Below, in pieces: positions 9,401 to 21,400 of a DNA stretch of 64,000 nucleotides (within the stretch, counting starts at the first letter, position 1; the number at the start of each line of letters is the position of its first letter). The translations under genes and the position numbers were made by a program. Under the pieces are notes generated by a model that was not told where the DNA came from, made no database searches, and was given only the letters and a program-made list of their open reading frames with translations. This DNA is from an uncultured Dehalococcoidia bacterium (GTDB lineage: Bacteria > Chloroflexota > Dehalococcoidia > Lucifugimonadales > Australimonadaceae): contig OY282355.1 in NCBI GenBank assembly GCA_958295525.1, forward strand, positions 967,504-1,031,503. Reading direction: 5' to 3'.

Positions 9401-12400
9401 CGAGCGGCGGGAGGCTGCGTCCGTCCACGGCGGTGAACACCAAGCCGGGCGTGTCGTTGTCCACCAACGTCACCTCGAGCGACTCGCGCTGCGTCGCGCT
9501 CCATATCCCCGCGCCTGTCGCGCCGTGGCTGATCGTGGCCGTCTCGTGGTCGGAGTCCAGGTCTTCGGTTCCGCGCACCGTGAACGTCTGGGCCGTATTC
9601 CAGTTGCTCCTCGTGAACCTGCGGCTGGACGGACTGACGGTGATCGGCGCGCCCGCCGATATGGACGGCGTGACGGTCACGGTCGCGGTCGGCTGCGCCG
9701 TGAGTTTGACCTGGTAGGTCGCGGTTCCGCCCTCGTTGACGCTCAGGCTGGGGCTCGCGCCGGACGGGTCGGAGACGTCCACGCCGTCGGAGTCGTTGTC
9801 GGTCACGTCGACGGTCACGCTGTCAATCGTGAACGCGCCCACGCGGTAGTTCGTGTCCGTGCTGGAGAGCGTGTGGCTGAGCGTCGCCTCTTCGCGCTGC
9901 GCGTCCGGGTCGCTCGACACGCTCACGCTCACGGTCTGCGTCGCGCTCCACAGCGTCGAACTCGCCGGGTCGCCCGGTTGCGACGCGCCGGGCCGGAACG
10001 TGAGGCTCTGCGGGCTGACCGTGACGTCCGAGTTGTTGCTTCTGATGCTGATCGTCACGTTGGCGGAGGGCTGCGTGGTCAGCCGCGCAGTGTAGGTTCC
10101 TGCCGTCCCCTCCTCTATCACCGTCAGCGACGTCGCGCTGATCGTCACGCCGGGCATGTCGTCGTCCGTGATGGTCACGACGACGTTGGCGGCGGAGAAC
10201 GTCTGCGCGTTGTATTGCGTGTCCGCCGGATCGTTCGACGAGTCCACGCTGGCCACCGCGTGCGTGATCGTCCCCGTCCGCCGGCCGTCGGCGGCGCTGT
10301 TGTCCGTCGCCGTCACCATGACGTCCTGGGTCGTGTTCCAGTCGGTCGTCGTGAAGGTGAACACGCCGGACGTCCCGCCGGAGATCGTCAGCCCGGAGCA
10401 CGCCGGCGCCGACGCCGTGCATTGCGGCGTGACCGTGACGGGGTCCGACGGCTGCGTGGCGAGTTTCAGCGTGTACATACCCGCCGTCGCGCCTTCCGTC
10501 ACCCCGATGGCCGTCGAACTCACGACCAGCCCCGCGCTGTCTTTGTCGTCCACGGTGACGCTGTAGCCGCTGATGGAGATGTTGTTGTAGTCCGTGTCCG
10601 TGCTCGTGGCAGTGTGCGTGAGCGTCACGGCGTCGTCCCGCGCGTCAGTGTCGCTACCGGCGGTCACGGTGACCGTCTGGTTGGCGCTCCATATCCCCGC
10701 GCCCGCCGGATCGGTCGGTTGCCGCGCCGCCGGAGTGAACACCAGGCTCGTCGGGTTGACCGTGACCTCCGAGTTGTCGCTCGTGATGGCGATCGTCACG
10801 TTCGCGGTGGGCAGCGTGTTGAGTTTCACGCTGTAGGTCGACGTGTTCGTGTCCTCGTCCACCGTCAGCGACGCCGGGGTGAACGTCACTCCGGGCATAT
10901 CGTCGTCCGAGATGGTCGCAACGACGTTGGCGGCGGAGAACGACTGCGCGTTGTATTGCGTGTCCGCCGGGTCGTTCGACGAGTCCAGGCTGGAGACGCC
11001 GTGCGTGATCGTCCCCATCCGCTGGCCGTCGGCGGCCCTGTTGTCCGTCGCCGACACCGTGACTTCCTGGGTCGTGTTCCAGTTGGTCGTCGTGAAAGTG
11101 AACGCGCCGCTCGTTCCGCCGGAGAAGGTCAAACCGGCGCAGGCCGGAGCCGTCGCCGAGCATTGCGGCGTGACCGTGACGTTCGCGGACGGCTCGCTGG
11201 CGAGTTTCAGCGTGTACGTGTTCGTCGCGCCTTCCGTCACCGCTAGCGTGGTCGAACTCACGACCAGCCCCGCGCTGTCGTCGTCCGTGACGGTCACGCC
11301 GTAGGTGCCGGAGATGTTGTTGTAGCCGGTGTCCGTGCTCGCGGCGGTGTGCGTGAGCGTCGCCGCGTCGTTCCGCGCGTCGAGGTCTTCTCCGGCGGTC
11401 ACGGTGACCGTCTGGTTGGCGCTCCATATCCCCGCCCCCACCGGATCGGTCGGTTGCCGCGCCGCCGGAGTGAACACCAGGCTCGTCGGGTTGACCGTGA
11501 CGTCCGCGTTGTCGCTCGTGATGGCGATCGTCACGTTCGCGGTGGGCAGCGTGTTGAGTTTCACGCTGTAGGTCGTCGTGTTCGTGCCCTCGACCACCGT
11601 CAGCGACGCCGGAGCGAACGCCACGCCGGGCATATCGTCGTCCGTGATGGTCACGACGACGTTGGCGGCGGAGAACGTCTGCGCGTTGTACTGCGTGTCC
11701 GCCGGATCGTTCGACGAGTCCACGCTGGCCACCGCGTGCGTGATCGTCCCCATGCGCTGGCCGTCGGCGGCGCTGTTGTCCGTCGCCGTCACCATGACGT
11801 CCTGGGTCGTGTCCCAGTTGGTCGTCGTGAAAGTGAACACGCCGGACGTCCCGCCGGAGAAGGTGAGGCCGGCGCAGGCCGGAGCCGACGCCGTGCATTG
11901 CGGCGTGACCGTGACGGGGTCCGACGGCTGCGTGGCGAGTTTCAGCGTGTACATACCCGCCGTCGCGCCTTCCGTTACGGCCAGCGTGGTCGCGCTCACG
12001 ACCAGCCCCGCACTGTCGTCGTCCGTGACGGTCACGCTGTAGCCACTGATGGAGATGTTGTTGTAGTCCGTGTCCGTGCTCGTGGCGGCGTGCGTGAGCG
12101 TCACGGCGTCGTCCCGCGCGTCAGTGTCGCTACCGGCGGTCACGGTGACCGTCTGGTTGGCGCTCCATATCCCCGCCCCCACCGGATCGGTCGGTTGCCG
12201 CGCCGCCCGAGTGAACACCAGGCTCGTCGGGTTGACCGTGACCTCCGAGTTGTCGCTCGTGATGGCGATCGTCACGTTCGCGGTGGGCAGCGTGTTGAGT
12301 TTCACGCTGTAGGTCGACGTGTTCGTGTCCTCGCCCACCGTCAGCGACGCCGGGGTGAACGTCACGCCGGGCATATCGTCGTCCGAGATGGTCGCCACGA

Positions 12401-15400
12401 CGTTGGCGGCGGAGAACGTCTGCGCGTTGTATTGCGTGTCCGCCGGGTCCATCATCGCGTCCAGGCTGGAGACGGCGTGCGTGATCGTCCCCATCCGCTG
12501 GCCGTCGGCGGCCCTGTTGTCCGTCGCCGACACCGTGACTTCCTGGGTCGTGTTCCAGTTGGTCGTCGTGAAAGTGAACGCGCCGCTCGTTCCGCCGGAG
12601 AAGGTCAAACCGGCGCAGGCCGGAGCCGTCGCCGAGCATTGCGGCGTGACCGTGACGCTCGCGGACGGCTCGCTGGCGAGTTTCAGCGTGTACGTGTTCG
12701 TCGCGTTTTCCGTCACCGCTAGCGTGGTCGAACTCACGACCAGCCCTGCGGTCTCGTCGTCCGTGACGGTCACGCCGTAGGTGCGGGAGAGGTTGTTGTA
12801 GCCCGTGTCCGTGCTCGCGGCGGTGTGCGTGAGCGTCGCGGCGTCGTTCCGCGCGTCGAGGTCTTCGGCGGCGGTCACGGTCACCGTCTGGTTGGCGCTC
12901 CATATCCCCGCGCCCGACGGGTCGCCCACTTGCGGCGCGGCCGGGGTGAACACCAGGCTCGTCGGGTTGACCGTGACGTCCGCGTTGTTGCTCGTGATGG
13001 CGACCGTCACGTTCGCGGTGGGCGCCGTGGCGAGTTTCACGTCGTAGGTCGAGGTGGCGGTTCCTTCGTCCACCGTGAGCGACGCCGGGTCGAACGCCAC
13101 GCCGGGCATATCGTCGTCCGTGATGGTCGCGACGACGTTGGCGGCTGCGAACGTCTCGCCGTTGTATTGCGTGTCCTGCGGGTCCATCATCGCGTCCAGG
13201 CTTTGGACGGAGTACGTGATCGTCCCCATGCGCTGGCCGTCGGCGGCGCTGTTGTCCGTCGCCGTCACGGTGACCGTCTGCGCCGCGCTCCATATCCCCC
13301 AGTGGTTCGGATCGCTCGATTGCGGCGTGTCCGGGGTGAAGGTGAACCGCCCCTCATCTCCGCCGGAGAAGGTGAGGCCGGCGCAGGAGGGCGGCGACGA
13401 CGAGCATTGCGGAATGACCGTGACGTTGTGCGACGGCTTGCTGGAGAGCCGCAGGGTGTAGTCCTCCGCATCGCCCTCGTCTATGGCCAGCGTGGTCGCG
13501 CTCACGATCAGCCCCGCGCTGTCGTCCTCCGGGACGGTCACAGTGAGGGAGGCGGTGAGGCCCGCTGACGCCGCGTAGTCGGAGTCGCCGCCCGAGCCGA
13601 CGCTCGACGTGTGCGTGATCGTCGCCGATGCGTTGGGGCGCGCGTCGTCGTCCTGCGCCGCCGTGATCGTGATCGTCTGCGGCGTGCTCCACTCCGTCGA
13701 GCCCGCAGGATCGCCAGACTGCGGCGTGGCCGGCGTGAAGGTCAGATCGGTCGTCGGCGAGAATGTGACGTTGGCGGAGCCGGTCTTGGTGAGCCTGACC
13801 CTCACGTTGCTGGTGGGGGGCGTGTTGAGCGAGACGACGTAGGTGTTGTCCGGCGTGGTCGCGCCTTCGGTTACCGCGATCGTCGTAATGTCGGCGGTCG
13901 TGGCGGTTCGGCGGATGCGGATGCCGGGCGCGTCGTCGTCCGTAACGGAGACGGACACGCTTGGGGCGGCGACGCCGGCGTAGTTTCCGCCCGTCACGCT
14001 ATGCGCGATGGTGGCCGTCTCGTCGTCGCCGTCCGCGTCGGAGGCGACGCTGACCGTCACGTTCTGCGCCTGATTCCAGTTCGCTCTCGTGAACTCCAGC
14101 GCCGTCGCGGGGACGGTGACGCCGCAGTCCGTGCAGTCGGTGACGGACGGCGTGACGCTGACGTTCGCGGACGGCTGGGAGTTGAGTTTGACGGCGTAGG
14201 TCGCGGTGGCGGTCGCGTCGGTTTCGCGTATGGGGAGTTCGGTGGGCGTGACGTTGACGCCGCCGACGACGTGGACGGTGAACTGCAGCGTGGCGGTGTC
14301 GCCGTCGGTGTCTGTGGCGGTGAGCGTGACGGTGGCGCCGGCGTCGGGCGTGTTGGTCGTGGGCGTTCCGGTGAGTTCGCGCGTGTGGAAGTTGAGGGAG
14401 AGGCCGGCGGGCAGGCCGGTCGCCGTGTAGCGGAGGGGCCCCTGCCCGCCCGTCGCGGCGGGGAGCGTGACGGCGGCCGCCTCCTCGTCGCGGACGAAGG
14501 CCAGCGCGCTTTGCGACGCGACCCCGAAGTCCGGCTGCGTGTCGTCGGCGGCGTCGATGAAGGTCACCCTTGCGCCGCACCTGTTCGAGGCTTCATCGTC
14601 GCGGTCGTTCCACTCCAGAGTGCCGATCGTGGTGGCGGCGCCGGCGCTGCGGCCCGTTATCCCCAGCGCCGTCGTGAAGCCCGTCGCGTCGTCCCTCTCG
14701 TGCAGCAGGGAGAGGCCGGCGTCAACAGGGTGGAACCTGAATCCCGTCGTGGGTTCCCAGGGCTTCAACGGCTGGTTGCCGAACTCCGGGATCGGCATAA
14801 TGAACTTCACGTCCACGTTCCGCAGGAAAGTGACTTGGGGCACCACCTCGGGGCAGGTGGGCGCGCGGTTGTCCTCGAGCGTGATCGTGAGCGTGAGGTC
14901 GGCGATGTCGCCGTCGGCGTCGGTGGCGCGAATGGTGACGTCCTGGGGGCCCGCCGTGAGGGTGGAGGTGGGCGTTCCCGTGACACTGAGGCGGCTGAGG
15001 CCGCTCGTATCCGTAGTGCCGACGAACGTCAGTCCGGTCAGGTTCGAATTCACCGTCTGAAGGGAGTAGTTGATGGGGCGGTTGCCGCGCGTCGCCTGAG
15101 CATGGAAGATGGCGAAGTCGAGGTTCGGCTTCCCGATGGTGTAGGCGGCGGAGGCGGAGGAGGGCGAGAACGACGGCGGCATCGTGTCGTTCGTCACCGT
15201 GACGCTGAACGCGAGGTCGGCCTCGTCGCCGTCGGCGTCGGTCGCCCTGAGCGTGAGGTTCGAGACGACGTTCGCGTTCGTCGTGTTGGGGGGGGCGGTC
15301 CCGGAGAGGGTGTGCGTGCCGGCGTCGAACGAGAGCCCCATGGGGAGCGTTCCGACGATGGAGTACACCACGGGGGAGTTGCCCCCCGCGGATCCGGATG

Positions 15401-18400
15401 GGAGTCTGGGCAGCGTCGTCGCGCTGAGGGCTTGGCCCTCGACGACGCTTGGATTGACGGCGGAGGTCGATCCCCAAGCGGGCATGAGGTCTTGCTGGAC
15501 GGTGATGGAGAACGTGAGCGTCGCGGCGTCCGTGCCCGCCATGTCGTCGTCGTCGGAGTCATGCGCCGTGTACGTGACGGAGTAGGTCGTGTCGGCGGAG
15601 ACGACCGGCGTGCCGGAGAATTGGCGGAACGTCGCGGACTCCGGGTCGTCGTCGAACGAGAATTCGTCGGACGGCAGCGTCGGGGACGCGGTGACGCTGT
15701 AGACCGTGTCGCCGTTGCCGGCGGTCGTCACGGCGGGCAATGTGAGCGTCGTGATGGCGCTGCCGCTGATGTACGTCACGTCGTCGATGTCCGCGTTCGA
15801 GGCGAACGCGGGCTTGATGTTCGTCGCCCGAACGATGGTGAGCGTGAAATCGTCGGTGTCGCCGTCGGCGTCGGTCGCCGTGATGGTGTAGTCGGCCATT
15901 CCCTGCGTCGCCGTGGACGCCAGCGCTCCCGTGATTTCGCCGGAGGTCGAGAGCGCGAGGTTGGCGGGGAGCGGCGTCGCGTCGTCCACGGCGTAGGTGA
16001 TCTCGCCGTTGCCGCCGGTGGGCGTGGGAACCTGATATTCCTCGCCCGTAGGTTTGCCGAACCCGATGACGTAGGTCACGCTGCCCGTCTTGGGGGACGC
16101 GAACATAGGCGTCGTGTCCGCCTCGACGGTGATGGTGAACGACAGCGTCGCCGTGTCGCCGTCGGTGTCGGTGGCGACGATCGTGACGGTCGTGGCCGCC
16201 GTGACCGCCGTGGGCTCGCCGGAGATCTTGCGCGTCGCCGGGTCGAACGACAGGCCGGCAGGCAGCGGCGTACTCGTGGAGACGCTGTAGACGAGCGGGC
16301 CCTGGCCGCCGGTCGCGGCGGGAATGGCGGTCGCGTCCGCCGCATCGTAGTCTTGGTTCACCGTGTAGGTCTGATCATCGTACGTCTTGCCGGAGTAGTC
16401 CGGACTGGTGTCTTGCGTCCCCCGGAACGTGATGCTGCGCGACACGGAATCGCCGTCGCGGTCGGTGATGGTGATGGTTGTGAGAGAGAAGCCGCCGGTG
16501 CCTCTGAAGCTGCTTCCGCCGGTGGCAGTGAGCGTGACCGCAGTGAGCGGGCCGGTCGCGGGGGTTTTGGTGAGTCCGAGACCGGGCCAGGTGAATCCGA
16601 GGGAGACGTCGGCGCGCTGGTTGCCGAAATTGGAGATGGGAATCGTCCAACTGTAGGGCAAAGCGGAGGCAGCGCCTGCGATGTAGAGGGTCGACGGCAC
16701 GGCGCCGAACGCGGGCGTTTCGTTGTCCTCGACCGTGATCGTGAGCGTGAAGACGTCCGTCGAGCCGTCGCGGTCCTCCGCCGTGATCGTGACCGTGGTG
16801 TCGCCCGCCTCGAGCGCGTTGCCCGCGTCGGCGTTGATCGTTCCGCCGTTGCCGGACGTCGCGGCGGTGTAGGTCATGTCGTCCGGCAGGCCGGTCACGG
16901 CGTAGGTCAAATCGCCGTTGCCGCCGGAGGCCGCGGGAACTTCGTAGGCGTCCGTGTTCGCCTTGCCTTTCGTGAACGCCGCGCTCCCCGTCTTGGGGGA
17001 TGCGAACGCGGGCTGGTTCAACACGTCGGCCTCGAGCGTGATGGTGAGCGTGAGGTCGCCGGTCGAGCCGTCGCGGTCGGTCGCTCGAATCGTGACCGTG
17101 GCGCCCGTCCCTGACGGCGTTCCCGAGATTGCGCCGGAGGTCGAGAGCGTCAGCCCCGTCGGAAGCGCCGGCGTTCCATGCACGGCGTAGGTCACGGCGC
17201 CGTTGCCGCCGGTGGGCGCCGGAACCTGATAGGCCCGGTTCGCCCTGCCGGTGGTGAACGTCGCGCTCGCGGTCGAGGGCGAGAACGACGGCGCCGTGTC
17301 CGCCTCGATGGTGATGGTGAGCGTGAGGTCGCCGGTCGAGCCGTCGCGGTCGGTCGCCCGAATCGTGACCACGTGCACGACGGGGGCCAGCGCGACGCTG
17401 ATGTGCGGCGTTCCCGAGATTGCGCCGGAGGTCGAAAGCGTCAGCCCCGTCGGAAGCGCCGGCGTTCCATGCACGGCGTAGGTCACGGCGCCGTTGCCGC
17501 CGGTGGGCGCCGGAACCTGATAGGCCCGGTTCAGTCTGTTGGTGGTGAACGACGCGCTCGCTGTGTTCGGCGAGAACGACGGCGTCGTGTCCGCCTCCAC
17601 CGTGATATCGAGCGTCAAGTCATTCGTGTCGCCGTTGGCGTCCTCCGCTCTGATCTTGACGCCCGCCGTGGCGCCTGTGGCGGTGGCGGCTCCCGTGATC
17701 GTGCCGCCGTGATCGTCGCCCTGACTGGGCGCCGTGTAGGTCAATCCGGCGGGCAGGCTCACGGCGGTGGCGCCCGTGACCAGGGCGTAGGTCACGGGCG
17801 GGTCGCCGCCGTCGGCCTGCGGAACCTGATAGTCGTTGACGTTCGCGCGGTCCACCGTGAAGGAGGGGGTGACCGTGCTCGGCGAGAACGTCGGAGTCGA
17901 GTTGGTCACCTCAATCATGAACGTGTCGCTCGCCGTCTGGCCGTCCAGGTCGGTGGCCGTGACCGTGACGCTCACGGCGGCCGCGACCGTGGTCGGCGCT
18001 CCGGTTATGGCGCATTCGTTCGTGTTTTTCAGCGTCAGCCCGGTGGGCAGCGGCGTCGTGGAGTCCACCTCGCACGTCAGCGGAAGGTTGCCGCCGCTGG
18101 GCGCGATGCTGAGGCCGTCGCTCCCCAGGTCAACGTTCCGCGGGAGGTTCTGGTCGTCGATCAGCGCCCCCGTGTAGGTGGGCGCCGAGTCGTCCACGAT
18201 GGTGAGGGAAACCGTTGCGGTGGCCGTGCTGCCGTCGCGGTCGGTCGCGGTCACCGTGAAAGTGACCGTCCCCTTGGAGCCTGGCGTTCCGGCGATGTGG
18301 CCGCCGTTGCCGGACGTCGCGGGGTTGTAGGACAGGCCGCGCCCGCCCGCCGGAACGACTTCGGCGCTGTAGGTTATCGGGAGGTTGAGGTCGCTGCCCG

Positions 18401-21400
18401 TGGCCTCCGGAATCTGAATGGCGTTCCCTATCGCCGTGGTGAGCGGTCGCATCAGCGCGTTGTCCGCCGTGTAGGCGGGCGCCGCGAGCGTCGGCGTCGT
18501 GTCCGTCTCGATAGTGACGGTCACCGTGTGCGTCGCCGTGTCGCCGTCGCGGTCGGTCACCGTGATGGCGTAGGCGGTCGCCGCGGCGCTCGCCGCGCTG
18601 CTGTTGTTGATCGTTCGCGTCCCGACGTCGAAGGACAGGCCGGCCGGCAGCGCCGTCGCGTTGTAAGTGAACGGGGGGTTGCCGCCGGTGGGCGCCGGAA
18701 CCGTGTATTCGTTGCCCGCCGTGTTCGGCTTGCCGGCGGTGAACGTCACGGATCCCGTGGCGTCGTCGGACGGGAACGACGGCATGCTGTTCGCGACGAC
18801 GGCGACGGTGAACGACAGCGTCGCGGTGTCGCCGTCGGTGTCGGTGGCGACGATCGTGACGGTCGTGGCCGCCGTGAGCGTGTCGGGCGTGCCCGTGATC
18901 TTGCGCGTATCCGGGTCGAATTCCAGGCCGTTCGGCAGCGGCGTGCTCGAGGAGAGGCTGTAGACGATCGGGGTCTGGCCGCCGCCGCCGGTCATTACGG
19001 CGGGAATGGCGGTCTCGTTCGCCGCCGAGTAGGTTTCGTTTTGCGCGTAGACCTGATTGGGGTGCATCACGCCGGAGTACGACGGGCTGCTGTCGGTGAC
19101 GGGCTCGATGCTGAATTCGGCGGTCACGGCGTCGCCGTCGCGGTCGGTGAGCACGACGCGGGAGGTCGTCGCGGGCTGTCCGTCGGCGGTCGTCGGCGTT
19201 CCGCTGATCGTGATCGCCGTCACGTCGCCTGTCGCGGGCGACGCGGCGACGGCGAGCCCGTCGGGAAGCGCGTTCGCCGCCGGCGCCGTCGGCGACGAGA
19301 CCGAGGCGCGCTGGTTGCCGAACCGCGTCACGGGAATCGTCCACGAGAACGGCTGGTTTTGAGCGGCCTGCAGCGTCTGCGCGCCGGTGAAGGCGAACGC
19401 AGGCGTATCGTTGGCCTCAATCCTGATACTGAGCCTGAATTCCGCCCTGTCGGGGTTGACGGCGTCGCTGTCGGTCGCGGTGATGACGTATACGCCGCCG
19501 TGGTCGACGTCCGTAAGCGTGTTGTCCGCCACCGCGTTGATCGTTCGCGTCAAGGCGTTGAAGGCCAGGCCGGACGGCAGGCTGGTCAGGCCGGACGGGA
19601 AGCCGGTCACCGCGTAGGTCAGCGTTCCGTCGCCGCCGGTGGCCGCGGGAACCTGGTAGGCGACGGTGTTCGCCTTGCCGATCGTGAACTCCACGCTCCC
19701 GCTGCTCGGCGAGAAACTCGGCATAGCGTCTGCTTGGACAACGTATGAGGCGCTCGTGCTCGTGTCCGTCTCGCCGTCCAGGTCGGTGGCGGTGATCGAG
19801 ATGTTCGCGGGCGAGGTCGTGAGCGTGGTCGGCGTTCCGCTGATCTGGCAGGTATTCGCCCCCGTGCCCAAACTCAGGCCGACGGGGAGCGCGTCGGAGC
19901 CGGACGCGAGCGCGCAGGTCACCGGAGCGTTGCCGGTGTCGCCGGGCGCGACGCTGAACGCCGTCACCGGCGAGTTCCGGCCGAACACGCGGTTCTCGAG
20001 GGCGTTCGGCGGGTCGTAGTCGGGCATCGAGTTGTCGACGATAGTGAGCGGAACGTCCACGGTGGCCTGGCTGCCGTCGCGGTCGGTGACGGTGACGCGG
20101 AAAGTGACGGAGGCGGGCCGCGTCGCGGCGCTGGGCGTGCCGCTGATGATTCCGCCGTGCGTATCGCCCGCCTCGGGCGCCGCGTACGTGAAGCCGCTCA
20201 CGTCGGCGCCGGAGTACGTGAGCGGCGCGTTGCCGCCGGCTCCCTGCGGGATTTCGATTTGCCCGGTCGTGGTGATCGCGCGGCCCGTCGCGTGACTGAC
20301 GTGGTAGGAGGTCGGCGCCGCGAGCGTCGGCCCCGCGGCGTCGTCCTCGAGCGTGATCGTGAGCGTGAATTCGTCGGTGTCGGGGTCACCGACGGTGTCG
20401 CTGTCGGTCACCGTGATGACGTATTCGCCGCCGTGGTCGGCTTGCGTGAGCGCGTTGCCCGCCGTCGCGTTGATCGTTCCGCCGTTGCCGGACGTCGCGG
20501 CGGTGTAGGTCAGGCCGGGCGGCAGGGCGGTCAGGCCAGACGGGAAGCCGGTCACTCTGTAGGTCAAATCGCCGTCGCCGCCGGTGGCCGCCGGAACCGT
20601 GTAGACGTTGCTCGCCGTGTTGGCCCTGCCGATGGTGAACGACACGCTGCCGGTCGCGGTCGTGAACACCGGCGATGAATCGTCGGCGCGCACGGTCGCC
20701 GTCACCGAGGAGATCGCGCCGTTGACCGTCCCGACGGCGCGCACGCTGAACGTGTACTCCGTGCTCGCGAGGAGGCCGGTGGTCACCGAGGCGCTCGTGG
20801 TCGCCCGGGTGCTGCCGTCCACGTCGCCCCAGCCGGAGTGGGACGCGCCGCAGGGGTTGTCCACCCCCGCCGTCTCCGTCGTCTGATGGCAGACCTGCCA
20901 TTTCGAGATATCGCTGTCGCCGTCCTCCTCCCAGGAGAGGTCCATCCTCCTATTGACGGTCGCGCTCGGCGTGGCCGCCAGGTTGCGGGGCGCGATGGGC
21001 GCGGCTTGATCGCCCGACGTCCCGTGCGACACCGTGATCGTGATCGTCCGCTTCGGCCGCACGTTCTGGAGCGGGGCGGCCACTGTAATCTCGATATCAG
21101 TCTCGCCCGCCGTCGCCGTTTCCACCTTCACTTCATTCTCATCCTCGCCGACCCCCCCCTCCACCGTCGCCTCGCCGGAGTTCGCGGCGACCGACGGGAT
21201 GACCGTGAGGAAGCGGTCTCCGCCCGTTCGGACGGTCGCGGTGTAAGTGTCCGTCCCCGCGCTGAAACCGGTGAGCGACCCCGCCCGCATCAGCGTGATC
21301 TCGTCGCCGCCCGTGTATTTCAGCGTCAGCCCGCTCAACTTGCGGTTCAGCATCCGCCGCTGGCGCGCCTGCTCGTCCGCGCTGAAGCCGAGCGTCAGAA

